Source: Diaphorobacter sp. HDW4B (GTDB lineage Bacteria > Pseudomonadota > Gammaproteobacteria > Burkholderiales > Burkholderiaceae_C). Taken from it: 64,000 bases of DNA. Position 1 is the stretch's first letter; each line of letters opens with the position of its first letter. Both the position numbers and the translations under genes were made by a program. Below the pieces are notes generated by a model. That model worked only from the letters and a program-made list of their open reading frames with translations, searched no databases and had not been told where the DNA came from. The stretch covers positions 4,338,001 through 4,402,000 of the forward strand of contig NZ_CP049905.1 of NCBI RefSeq assembly GCF_011305535.1, read 5' to 3'. This document shows positions 16,179 through 25,138 of this stretch, one piece after another.

Positions 16179-17342
16179 TCACTTCTTGGTCTTGAGGTTG
16201 TTGGCGGGCTGGGCATTGTCGATGGCGCGCTCCAGCGTGCGCTTCATCGCGGGATCGGTGGGCGCTTCAAAGAACAGCTTGTCCGCTTCCTTTTTGGTGA
16301 TGCGCGCGCCTTGTGCGATCAGCGCGTCGGCGCTTGCCAACTGGTTGGTGATCAACACATAGCTCAACGCCGAAAATCCTTGCGCATTGCGATGATTGGG
16401 CACGGCCCCCATCTGCATCAGCGAGGTGAGCACGGCGGGCGGGCAACTGCGCGCAGCCTGGATCAGCGGCGTGTTGCCTGCGTCATCCGTTTCGTTGATG
16501 TTCACGCCCGCCTGCACCAGCAGCTTGGCGACTTCCGTCACCTTGCGAGGATCGCGCGCGCCTGCCTGGCCTGCGATGCAGCCTGTTGCGGCGGCAAGCG
16601 TGAGCGCGCCCATGCCGATCCGATCCTTGGGCACCGAGTTCACGCCTGCATCGAGCAGCGCGCGCAGCACCTCGGGCTCGGGGCTGGATGCGGCCGACTC
16701 CAGCGATGTGCGGTTGATGGGGATGTGGCGCTCATTCAGCCATTGCCTTGCAGCGGCCTCGCGCGCCGGATCGAGCGCAGTGGCGGTAGGCTCGCTCAGA
16801 TTGCCCCGGCCATCGCGGCGGCGCTGAAAGTCCTTGAGGTCCGCGCCCATGCTGCTGAATGTGGCCGCGTCGGCATCGGCCAGCGCAATCGCCTTGTCCA
16901 GTACGGGGTCGCGCGCGTTGATGTCGCGCAGCGTCTGCAGTGCCTGCTTGCGCACCTGCGGGCTCAGGCTGGTGTTGCGCGCCAGATTCAGCAGCGGGTT
17001 CTGCGAGACCACGGGCAGATGGATCTCGACCAGTTGCATTTCGCCTTTGCCGCGAATCTTTCCGAGTTGGGAAAGCGCGGCCATGATCTCCATTCGCTCG
17101 GCATCCGTGCGCGCGGATTCCAGCGGCTTTACCAGATCGACGATGGTGCTTCGTACGCTGGGTTGACCATCCGCATTGGCCTTGGCGGCCACCTCGGCTG
17201 CACTGAACAGCGCTTCGATCTGCGGCGAAGCATGGGCGGGGGCAGCGCACAGACTCAGGGCGAGTGCGGCCTGCGTGGCTATGGCGGCAGCGGTGGCCAC
17301 AGCGCGCAGATGGCGCTTGATGACGGGGTCTCCGAATCGCAT
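16179..17342 (-). CDS. Exported ankyrin-repeat protein
   Basis: A 387-residue protein with a signal peptide (residues 1 to about 38, ending AHA) and a helical middle region. At least three ankyrin units lie in the C-terminal half (DDAGNTPLIQAARSCPPAVL, NAQGFSALSYVLITNQLAS and earlier RTSLESAASS). It lies just upstream of a smaller related protein and shares its C-terminal ITKKEADKL-type end. Periplasmic ankyrin proteins usually mediate protein-protein contacts; the partner is unknown. Confidence 0.82.
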   Translation of the reverse strand: MRFGDPVIKRHLRAVATAAAIATQAALALSLCAAPAHASPQIEALFSAAEVAAKANADGQPSVRSTIVDLVKPLESARTDAERMEIMAALSQLGKIRGKGEMQLVEIHLPVVSQNPLLNLARNTSLSPQVRKQALQTLRDINARDPVLDKAIALADADAATFSSMGADLKDFQRRRDGRGNLSEPTATALDPAREAAARQWLNERHIPINRTSLESAASSPEPEVLRALLDAGVNSVPKDRIGMGALTLAAATGCIAGQAGARDPRKVTEVAKLLVQAGVNINETDDAGNTPLIQAARSCPPAVLTSLMQMGAVPNHRNAQGFSALSYVLITNQLASADALIAQGARITKKEADKLFFEAPTDPAMKRTLERAIDNAQPANNLKTKK

Positions 17343-17601
17343 GTGTCCCTCTCTATGGATATTGCAAATGGCTTATGAATTAGCTATTGTTGCATGGCGA
17401 TCCATTTGAAAACATCGCATTGCAGGGAGGGAATGTGCGCACCGCGCAACAAGGGGCCGCAATGAATTCGCAGTTGATAGCAACGATGGCGAAAAGCATG
17501 CACAAGGCGGTCGTTCCTTATGGCTTGCTCGATCCCGAGTCACTGACGTTTCTCGGCACGACCCCGTCTTAATTGCGGGACCGATCAGCGGCTTCAGGTG
17601 C

Positions 17602-18414
17602 TCAAAGCGCGCGTTGTGCAGGAGCGGGTTCGATGATGTCGCCACGCGACTGAGCCGCCTGCACTCCACGCACCACATCGCCCACGACGATCACCGATGG
17701 GCTGGCCAGTTGGTGCGCTTCGATGGTGCTGCGCAGATCGCCCAGCGTCGTCACTGCATGGCGCTGGTGCGGTAGGCTGGCGTTCTGGATCACCACCACG
17801 GGCGTGCTGGCGGGCAGGCCGTGCAGCAGCTCCTGCTGGATATGCTCCGAGCCGCTGATGCCCATGTAGATCACCAGCGTGAGTTTGGCGTCGTGCGCCG
17901 TCTGCGCGAGCTGTCGCCAGTCCGTGCCTTCGTCGCCGGGCTTGGCGTGGCCGGTGATGAAGACCACGCCATGCGCGTGATCGCGGTGGGTGAGGGGCGT
18001 GTTGAGCGCGGTGAGACCGGCCAGACCTGAGGTGATGCCGTTGACCACCGTGGCCTCGATGCCGGCTTCGCGCAGCGCCTCGATCTCTTCGCCACCGCGA
18101 CCGAAGATGAACGGGTCGCCGCCTTTGAGGCGCACCACATGCTCGCCCGCCAGCGTCTCATTGACCATCAGCTTTTCGATGAACGTCTGCGGCGTGCTCT
18201 TGCAACCGCCGCGCTTGCCCACATGCACGATGCGCGCATCGGGCGAGGCGTGTTCCAGCACGGCGATGTTGACCAGGTCATCGACCAGCAGCACGGTGGC
18301 CTTGGCGATGGCCTTCACGGCCTTGAGTGTGAGCAGTTCCGGATCGCCCGGGCCTGCGCCGACGAGCGTGCACGTGCCAATGGTGGCGGTTGGATTCACT
18401 GGGCTGTTGCGCAT
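17602..18414 (-). CDS. cobA: Uroporphyrinogen-III C-methyltransferase
   Basis: A 270-residue enzyme that methylates uroporphyrinogen III at C2 and C7 using S-adenosylmethionine, giving precorrin-2 for sirohaem or cobalamin. The SAM-binding GAGPGDPELLTLKA motif is near 18-31. RLKGGDPFIFGRGGEE near 95-110 and the TGH region are family signatures. It is the single-domain SUMT form, without the CysG dehydrogenase/chelatase half. Its start overlaps the end of ybiB by 19 bp, so the two are one operon. Confidence 0.95.
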   Translation of the reverse strand: MRNSPVNPTATIGTCTLVGAGPGDPELLTLKAVKAIAKATVLLVDDLVNIAVLEHASPDARIVHVGKRGGCKSTPQTFIEKLMVNETLAGEHVVRLKGGDPFIFGRGGEEIEALREAGIEATVVNGITSGLAGLTALNTPLTHRDHAHGVVFITGHAKPGDEGTDWRQLAQTAHDAKLTLVIYMGISGSEHIQQELLHGLPASTPVVVIQNASLPHQRHAVTTLGDLRSTIEAHQLASPSVIVVGDVVRGVQAAQSRGDIIEPAPAQRAL

Positions 18415-19337
18415 GATGTGGGGTCTTCCTCGCGAACGCGTTGTGCGATCTGCACGATGTATTGGACTTGTTGTGCAATGGCGGCTGGCACCGGCAGTTG
18501 GCCGTCCAGCACTTGTTGGGTGTAGCGCGCAGTGGTCGCCACGTCGATCTCGGTCGGCAGGCCGGGCACCTCGCCCGCCGTGCCGGGGCTCTGCTCCTGC
18601 AGCACGAGATGCGTGCCGCGCACAAAGCCGTCGTAGCGCGGCGAGCGGCGCGGATCGGCCGCCACTTCGCCTTCGAGACCGCGCGAGAGCACGCCGCTCA
18701 TGCCGAGCGCCGAATAGGTTTCGCTCAGCGTTTCAAAGTATTCAGGATGCGTGTAGCTGCTGATGACCAGCGCATTGCTCGCCCCCGGATTGATCAGCTT
18801 GACCACGCTGTGCGCCGGATTGCGCAGCCCGATCACTTCACGCGCCGCCAGCAACTGCGCCAGACGCGGATGCAGATGGCGGGTCTCGATGTGCGCCACC
18901 TCGCCATTCGCCAGCGCGTGCGCAGCAGTGATCGGCGCGATGCCCATCGCCATCAGCACGTCGGAGGCCAGCACGCGCCGCGCCTCGGTGCGCATGCCGT
19001 GCAGCAGCACCGGTAGCCCTTCGCGCGCCAGCAGCAGGGCGAGCAGCGGCGTGAGCACCGGCAGCTTGCGCGCGCCGTTGTAGCTTGGCAGCACGATGAG
19101 CGGTCGGTCGGTCGCCGGAAACCGCGCGATGCGCGCATGCGTGGCATCGAGAAAGCCGCTCATCTCCTCCAGCGTCTCGCCCTTGATGCGCATGGCGATG
19201 CAGAACGCGCCGATCTCCAGATCCGTGACCTGGCCATCCAGAATCTGCCCGAACAGATCCGCCGCCTGCGCGCGATCAACCGCCTTCGCGCCACGCGCGC
19301 CGCGACCGATTTCCTTGAGATAGTGGCTGATGGCCAT
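18396..19337 (-). CDS. ybiB: DNA-binding protein YbiB (anthranilate phosphoribosyltransferase-like fold)
   Basis: A 313-residue protein of the TrpD2/YbiB family. It has the glycosyltransferase family 3 fold but lacks proven phosphoribosyltransferase activity; E. coli YbiB binds nucleic acids. The beginning ISHYLKEIGRGARGAKAVDRAQA and the stretch SYNGARKLPVLTPLLALLLA match the family. It is cytosolic and co-transcribed with cobA through an overlap. In related bacteria this pair often follows nitrate assimilation genes, but none are seen here. Confidence 0.88.
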   Translation of the reverse strand: MAISHYLKEIGRGARGAKAVDRAQAADLFGQILDGQVTDLEIGAFCIAMRIKGETLEEMSGFLDATHARIARFPATDRPLIVLPSYNGARKLPVLTPLLALLLAREGLPVLLHGMRTEARRVLASDVLMAMGIAPITAAHALANGEVAHIETRHLHPRLAQLLAAREVIGLRNPAHSVVKLINPGASNALVISSYTHPEYFETLSETYSALGMSGVLSRGLEGEVAADPRRSPRYDGFVRGTHLVLQEQSPGTAGEVPGLPTEIDVATTARYTQQVLDGQLPVPAAIAQQVQYIVQIAQRVREEDPTSCATAQ

Positions 19338-19646
19338 GGGAGCTTGGATGTGGGGTAGTTTTCTCTATGCATATTGTGACCTGTTTTTCATTACAACTGG
19401 TTATATGCATCTGTTGCGCTGGCTCGTCCCTTGTAGAGGGGACTGGGCGGTGGTCCATCTCGCGCTGCGAGTCGGTGAATGACTTCTGATTTGTGAGTTG
19501 TTGAGTGTCGCTGCGTGCAGCGTGGTGGGACTTTCTACGGGTAAACACCTATCTTCTTGGGCTGCAAATTCACCCGTTTAGGGGACATACAAGACGGGGT
19601 CGAATTGATGTAATTCCTCATCAAATTGGAAGGTGAGGGTATTCAA
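19338..19646. other. Intergenic region between divergent ybiB and the NHL-repeat gene
   Basis: No gene is seen. It must hold both promoters. It contains a short stem (ACGGGT/ACCCGT, about 19536-19579) with a large loop. The GC content is lower than in the flanking genes. No known riboswitch was recognised. Confidence 0.5.
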
Positions 19647-22600
19647 TTGCTATCAATTGCTCAAAAGGCCACGGGGCGAAACGACCTCGGTCTCGGGAAT
19701 TCTGTTTTGCTTGGTCGATGCGTCGCAGCCATTGCAGGGGTGTTGGGTGCTGCAGGGCTGATGTTCGGATCGTTGACGGCGCAGGCGCAAACCATAGATA
19801 CCGTAATGGGTGGCAGTGACAACGTGCCGATCACGGCATTCACGCTGACCTGGCCCAACTCCCCGTTGACGGATGCCGATGGGAATATTTTCATTTCCAC
19901 GGGCCGCCTCAGTCAGACCGTATTCAAGTACACCAGATCCACATCCGTGGTCACCCGCTTTGCGGGAAATGGGCAGTTTGGCTCCGACGGCGATGGTGGT
20001 CAGGCCAATGTCGCAAGTCTCGATAGCCCCGACGGGATGGCGATGGACGCGGCTGGCAATCTCTACATTGCCGATTCGGGCAATGATCGCGTCCGCAAGG
20101 TTGCTCCGGACGGTGTGATCACGACCATCGCAGGTGCAGGAGTTGCTGGACTCACGTTGACATCGCCCGGGTTGCTTTTTCTGGATGGCAAGGGTGCGCT
20201 GTATATCGCAAACACGAGCACAACCAATCCGCGTAGCGTCATCAAGTTGGATCTTGCGACAGGCGTGCCGACGACTATCTTTTCCGACAATTCCGTGGTG
20301 AAAAGCATTGGAGGAATGGTGGTCGACAGCAAGGGGAACCTGTTCGTATCGGATTGGTTGAACCCTTGTGTCTATCGCTACGATGCAGCTACTTCGGCAC
20401 GAACGATTTACGCGGGCACGTGCACATCTTCCACGGGTACCAAAAGCACTTTGCACAGCAATGTGGATCCGCTGTCGGTTCAGCTTGTATTCCCGAGAAG
20501 CTTGGCAATGGATGCTCAGGACAACCTGTATCTGGTGGATCAAAGCCTCTACACCATTTCGAAAATTGATGCTGCTACGCGCAAGCTTTCGGTCATCGCT
20601 GGATTTGGCAATCGATCATACTTGGTGGATCCCAATGATTATTATGACCAATACGATGGCGAGTACGCAGGTAACGGAACGCCTGCATTGAACGCACGCT
20701 TCATGAAGATTGGTGGCATCTACTTTGACCGGATTCGCAATCATCTGGCCATCGTGGATTACGGCAACGCGATGCTGCGATTGATCGATGAGAACGGAAT
20801 CATCAACACCTTGGTGGGGGAGTCCGGTTCTTCTGGTGGCGCATTGACGGGCACACAGGTCAAGCTCTACAAACCCAGAGGCATTGCGTTCGACAGCCTT
20901 GGCAATCTTCACGTGGCTGATCAGGGAAACAGCGCTGTCAAGGCGCTGGCTGTGACACCTGCCACTGGTTTGGTGGACAAGGCCAATGTCGTTTCCAACA
21001 CGGCGACTTCTCCCAGCCCCTTGGGTATTGCTTTCAACGCGCAGAACGCTCTGTTTCTGGGCGATGTCTCCAAGAATCAGATATTCACAATGGCCTCAGG
21101 CGCATCTGCACTGACGTTGTTTGGAGGCACGGGCAATCTGGGCTCCAGCGGCGATGGAAACGCCGCAACCCAGGCGACGATGCGCTCACCAGATGCCATG
21201 GTGGTGGATCGATTTGGCAATCTGCTGTTCTCGGATTGGCAGAACCATACGATTCGGAAAATCGCGGTGGATGGCAAGATCAGCACAGTGGTCGGCAAAG
21301 GGTGGACGGGCGACTTCGTCGATGGCCCGGGAAGTGATGCGCGTCTGGTTTTCCCGACGGGACTGGCCTTGGATGCGGACGGCAATCTGTACATCGCCGA
21401 CAGCACGAACAACGCAGTGCGCAAGGTGGCTGCCATCAATGGAGAAATCACTGCGGCCAGCGAAGTGACCACGCTTGCCGGGAAAGGCCTTGGGAACTTT
21501 GGCTATACGGGTGACAACGGACCTGCAAAAGATGCATTGCTGAATACCCCCACGGGTGTTTCGGTGGATGCCATGGGCAACATCTACGTGGTCGATTCGG
21601 GCAACGCCGTCGTGCGCATGATCTCCGGTCAAACCGGCATCATCAGCACCATCGCGGGTGGTGGCAGCAACGGGATGGGCGATGGCGGGCCTGCGATCGA
21701 TGCCCAATTTGCAAACCCGCAATATTCGGCACTGGACAAGGCTGGCAATCTCTATGTTTCCGACCTTGCCACCGGCCGCGTGCGCAAGATCACCTTTGCA
21801 TCGCCCGATGCGCCTACCGGTACGGCGGTAGCTGGTGATGCGATGGCAACGGTCAGTTTTGCTCCGCCAGCCAACATGGGCGGTGGCTCGCCCACGCGCT
21901 TCGTTGTCCATTACACCAATCCCAACAACACAACGCCGGTGCAAGGCTGCGACGTAGCCGCGTTCGACACCAGCGGAAGCCCTGTGACGTCATGCGAAGT
22001 GACGGGACTGACGAACGGCACGCCATACACCTTCACCGTCACGATCACCAATTCGCTGGCAATGACCAGTGCGCCATCGGCCAACATCGGCCCGGTAACG
22101 CCGTGGCAGGTTCTGGGCTTTGTTGCACCTGCTGCGCAGACTGCGGAGGTGGGAATCGCTGTCTCGCTCACCCTGCAAGCCACGGGCGGATCGCAGGACT
22201 TCAACTACACGGTGATTGGCGGTGCACTGCCCGATGGCCTGACGCTGGCGGCGGATGGCTCAATCATCGGCAAACCGACGAAGGCAGCCTCGTTCAGCGC
22301 CACGGTGCAAGTGGAAGACCGGAAGACGGGCAAAAAGCTGTCGGTCACTGTCACATTCACAGTGAGTCGTGGCCAACAAGCGCTGGCGATACTCTCCACC
22401 GCACCTGCATCGCCACGCTTGGGCAGTACCTACACGGTGAATGTGCAGGCGGGGCCGTCATCGGCACAGGTGGTTCTGGGGGCGAGCGGCGCATGCTCCT
22501 CGTCGGGCTTCGTTGTGACATTCAATGTGGCAGGCGATTGCAAGATCACCGTCAGCCAGAAGGGTGACACCCAGTACCTGGATGCCACCGATCAGGTGCA

Positions 22601-23054
22601 GAGCATCAAGGTGGGGCAGGGTGCTTCCGGTGTCTCGGTCAGCTCCACGCCCAATCCGTCGAAGCCGGGCGAGGAAGTGACCTTTACCGTGAACGTGGCG
22701 TTCGATCTGACCAAGCAAAGAGCGGTTGCAGGCACGATGAAGGCTGCACCGACACCGACCGGAACCGTCACGTTGATGGATGGCAGCGACTCGCTTGGCA
22801 CGGTCCCGCTGGATGGACTGGGTGTTGCCATGTTGTCCGTGAAGATCGTGAAGCCCGTGGGAGATCACAACATCGTCGCGAACTACAGCGGTGACGCCAA
22901 TTTCCCAGCCACGCAAAGTGCAGTGCATCTCCATACCGTAGCCGCTGTGCTGGCGACGCCCGTTCCCACGCTGGGGCAATGGGCGGTGTGGCTGCTGACC
23001 GGCTTGCTCGCGGGATTGGCGGCGCTGAACGCGCGTGGACGCAAGCACGCCTGA
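19647..23054 (+). CDS. Large exported NHL-repeat protein with Ig-like domains and IPTL-CTERM tail
   Basis: A protein of about 1135 residues. An N-terminal signal peptide (hydrophobic CVAAIAGVLGAAGLMFGSLTAQAQ) is followed by many NHL beta-propeller units of the form DxxGNLYxADxxNxxxRKV (up to about residue 720). A fibronectin type III-like segment comes next (near 745-830), then putative-Ig and Ig-like repeats. The end is an IPTL-CTERM-like sorting tail: PTLGQWAVW, a hydrophobic helix, and the basic RGRKHA. Such tails are thought to be recognised by an exosortase-like system. No ATG exists before residue 45, so initiation is non-ATG. The TTG at 19647 has GAGGG seven bases upstream and is preferred over the TTG at 19626. 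Confidence 0.85.
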   Translation: MLSIAQKATGRNDLGLGNSVLLGRCVAAIAGVLGAAGLMFGSLTAQAQTIDTVMGGSDNVPITAFTLTWPNSPLTDADGNIFISTGRLSQTVFKYTRSTSVVTRFAGNGQFGSDGDGGQANVASLDSPDGMAMDAAGNLYIADSGNDRVRKVAPDGVITTIAGAGVAGLTLTSPGLLFLDGKGALYIANTSTTNPRSVIKLDLATGVPTTIFSDNSVVKSIGGMVVDSKGNLFVSDWLNPCVYRYDAATSARTIYAGTCTSSTGTKSTLHSNVDPLSVQLVFPRSLAMDAQDNLYLVDQSLYTISKIDAATRKLSVIAGFGNRSYLVDPNDYYDQYDGEYAGNGTPALNARFMKIGGIYFDRIRNHLAIVDYGNAMLRLIDENGIINTLVGESGSSGGALTGTQVKLYKPRGIAFDSLGNLHVADQGNSAVKALAVTPATGLVDKANVVSNTATSPSPLGIAFNAQNALFLGDVSKNQIFTMASGASALTLFGGTGNLGSSGDGNAATQATMRSPDAMVVDRFGNLLFSDWQNHTIRKIAVDGKISTVVGKGWTGDFVDGPGSDARLVFPTGLALDADGNLYIADSTNNAVRKVAAINGEITAASEVTTLAGKGLGNFGYTGDNGPAKDALLNTPTGVSVDAMGNIYVVDSGNAVVRMISGQTGIISTIAGGGSNGMGDGGPAIDAQFANPQYSALDKAGNLYVSDLATGRVRKITFASPDAPTGTAVAGDAMATVSFAPPANMGGGSPTRFVVHYTNPNNTTPVQGCDVAAFDTSGSPVTSCEVTGLTNGTPYTFTVTITNSLAMTSAPSANIGPVTPWQVLGFVAPAAQTAEVGIAVSLTLQATGGSQDFNYTVIGGALPDGLTLAADGSIIGKPTKAASFSATVQVEDRKTGKKLSVTVTFTVSRGQQALAILSTAPASPRLGSTYTVNVQAGPSSAQVVLGASGACSSSGFVVTFNVAGDCKITVSQKGDTQYLDATDQVQSIKVGQGASGVSVSSTPNPSKPGEEVTFTVNVAFDLTKQRAVAGTMKAAPTPTGTVTLMDGSDSLGTVPLDGLGVAMLSVKIVKPVGDHNIVANYSGDANFPATQSAVHLHTVAAVLATPVPTLGQWAVWLLTGLLAGLAALNARGRKHA

Positions 23055-23213
23055 ATTTGCAGTCGAGGGATGGAACAGGTGAGGGCATGGCGCCTGTTTC
23101 AACACTGGGCCTTCGCATAGTTCGGCAAGGCAGCTATGGGCTGACTCGAACGCGCCGTCTCTCCGTTGCTGGTCGAATACCTTTTGATCGTGACGCAGTG
23201 ACGTGAAGATCAG

Positions 23214-23246
23214 AAAAGCCGCCTTCGCTTGCGCCAAGGCGGCTTT
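23214..23246. terminator. Bidirectional rho-independent terminator
   Basis: AAAGCCGCCTT (23215-23225) pairs with AAGGCGGCTTT (23236-23246). T-rich sequence follows on both strands, serving the NHL-repeat gene and the convergent MHYT gene. Confidence 0.85.
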
Positions 23247-23315
23247 GTCGTTGTGAGCCACTGTGTTGAGGGAGATGAACCGCTGTGCCGACTCAACCCA
23301 CCTCCCCGAGTCAGA

Positions 23316-24101
23316 TCAGTTCATGGCGCGGCTTGTGCGGCGTGCGCCGAAGTTGCGTTGCAGCAGTTGGTCGTAGCCGATCAGCACGGCCATGCCGATG
23401 GCGGCGATGGCGGTGAGGAGGGGCAGTTCCATGGAACTGAACACCAGCAGGCCTTGTGGTGTGGCAAAGCGCTGCGAAGCCGATGTGCAGACGAAATCGG
23501 CGGCAGCCATGCTGGTGTAGTGCATGGAGCAGACAGCCACGCCCATCACCGCTGCGGCGACGCCGCGCATGGCGAGCGACTTGGTGCGGAAGGCCAGCCA
23601 GAGAGCGGCGCTGGCGGCCACCATGGCGATCACGACGGAGATGGCAATGATGCCCCACGACCAGATGATGTAGCCGGGAAAGCGCATGCCGAACATTCCG
23701 AGATAGTGCATCACGGCCACGCCCAGACCGAGCAGGCCGCCGGCGGTCACCACGCGTACGTTGTTGCCCGGCGCCTTCGCCACGTAGCCGAGTGCCAGGC
23801 AGGTGGCACCGATGGCTGCGATCAGGGAGATGATGGTTTCGAACGCCGAGTAGCCCGATGCCATGCTCAGGTTGAGCGCCAACATGCCGGTGAAGTGCAT
23901 GGACCACACGCCGATGCCGCCGAGCGCCGTGCCGGCCGCCAGCAGGTTCAGCCAGCTGATCCCACGACCGGTGCGGATGTGCTGCGCGGCGGTGAGCGCG
24001 ACGAACGCGCCGAGCACGGAAATGCAGTACGAAAGGGCGATCAGCCCGATTTCGTAGGTGGGTTCGAGAAGCAGTTCTCCGGCTTGCAGTGTTTCGTTCA
24101 T
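23316..24101 (-). CDS. MHYT-domain integral membrane sensor
   Basis: A 261-residue membrane protein with seven predicted hydrophobic segments and the repeated MHYT motif set (WSMHFTGM, MHYLGMFGM, CSMHYTSMAA). This domain is proposed to bind copper and sense oxygen, CO or NO. Here it has no output domain: no GGDEF, EAL or kinase follows. It must therefore either act alone or work with a separate partner. It is monocistronic, followed by the bidirectional terminator. Confidence 0.9.
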   Translation of the reverse strand: MNETLQAGELLLEPTYEIGLIALSYCISVLGAFVALTAAQHIRTGRGISWLNLLAAGTALGGIGVWSMHFTGMLALNLSMASGYSAFETIISLIAAIGATCLALGYVAKAPGNNVRVVTAGGLLGLGVAVMHYLGMFGMRFPGYIIWSWGIIAISVVIAMVAASAALWLAFRTKSLAMRGVAAAVMGVAVCSMHYTSMAAADFVCTSASQRFATPQGLLVFSSMELPLLTAIAAIGMAVLIGYDQLLQRNFGARRTSRAMN

Positions 24102-24466
24102 GATGCGTGGGCCCTCGGTTGGTTTGAGTGATGGAGCAGGGTGTTGTCCTGCGTGAATCTGTCTCCAGATGTTATTTGTTGTGTATCAATATTGAAATAT
24201 GAATAGCTAAAATTTATTAGCAAATTAACATTTATTTTGAATTGTTGATTGATTGTTTCAATTGCGTGACGGGAAATGTGCTGCTGGGGGAGCATGCGAT
24301 GGCATGCGACGGAATATTTCGTACGTTCGCACAGAACCGTGAACGACCTGCACGAAAATCAATCTACCCAAAGCGCATCAGGGAAACCCAGCGAAGCGCA
24401 AAGCGGGCCACTGCCTAGAATCAAACGGCAGCATGTGATTGCCGCGAAGTTGAACGTTGATCAAAC
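24102..24466. other. AT-rich intergenic region between the MHYT gene and phaR
   Basis: No gene is seen. Positions 24170-24260 are markedly AT-rich, with TTATTTGTTG, AATATGAATAG and AATTTATTAG-type runs. It probably holds the promoters of the divergent MHYT and phaR genes. Confidence 0.5.
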
Positions 24467-25048
24467 ATGGATAAGTCCGAGGAGCCGCCTGTGCAAGAAG
24501 AGAACCAAACGCCCGAAAACCCGACTGCGCAGCGCGTGATCAAGAAATACCCGAACCGCCGTCTGTACGACACATCCACCTCCACCTACATCACGCTGAT
24601 GGAAGTCAAGGAACTGGTCATGGCTGGCGAATCCGTCGTGGTGCGCGACGCCAAGTCCGGTGAGGACCTGACCCGCAGCATCCTGCTGCAGATCATTCTG
24701 GAAGAGGAAGCGGGCGGCGCGCCCATGTTCACCGAGGCCGTGCTGGCCAACATCATCCGTTTCTACGGCCATGCGATGCAGGGCTTCATGGGCTCGTATC
24801 TGGAGAAGAACATCCAGGCCTTCACCGACATGCAGAACAAGATGTCCGAGCAGGCCAAGGGCCTCACGCCCGAAATGTGGACCCAGTTCATGAGCCCGCA
24901 GTCACCCGTCTACAAGGGCATGATGGGCAACTACATGGAGCAGTCGCAGGCCATGTTCACGCAGATGCAGGAGCAGATGCAGAAACAGACCGAGCAGATG
25001 CAAAAGCAGACCGAACAGATGCTGGGAGCCTTCGGCATCAAGCGCTGA
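24467..25048 (+). CDS. phaR: Polyhydroxyalkanoate synthesis repressor PhaR
   Basis: A 193-residue protein that binds DNA and polyhydroxybutyrate granules and represses phasin genes until granules form. The N-terminal DNA-binding domain is diagnostic (RVIKKYPNRRLYDTSTSTY near 23-41). A polyhydroxyalkanoate-accumulation regulator domain follows. The C-terminus is Gln/Met-rich with a short tandem repeat (MQKQTEQ twice). It is cytosolic. rimO follows in the same direction about 90 bp away. Confidence 0.95.
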   Translation: MDKSEEPPVQEENQTPENPTAQRVIKKYPNRRLYDTSTSTYITLMEVKELVMAGESVVVRDAKSGEDLTRSILLQIILEEEAGGAPMFTEAVLANIIRFYGHAMQGFMGSYLEKNIQAFTDMQNKMSEQAKGLTPEMWTQFMSPQSPVYKGMMGNYMEQSQAMFTQMQEQMQKQTEQMQKQTEQMLGAFGIKR

Positions 25049-25138
25049 TCCGAGCTGGGATGGCGGGAGAAGGCTATTTCCCGTCATTCTCAAAACCAAC
25101 CAACGGCAGCAGTTCCCGAGAACTGGGACAATAGAGGG

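Noticed and set aside
17387-17572. A 61-codon frame between the ankyrin gene and cobA
   Set aside because: No recognisable content and no good ribosome binding site; left uncalled.
24170-24260. The AT-rich stretch as a sign of horizontal transfer or an integration site
   Set aside because: No integrase, direct repeats or foreign genes flank it, so an ordinary promoter region is more likely.
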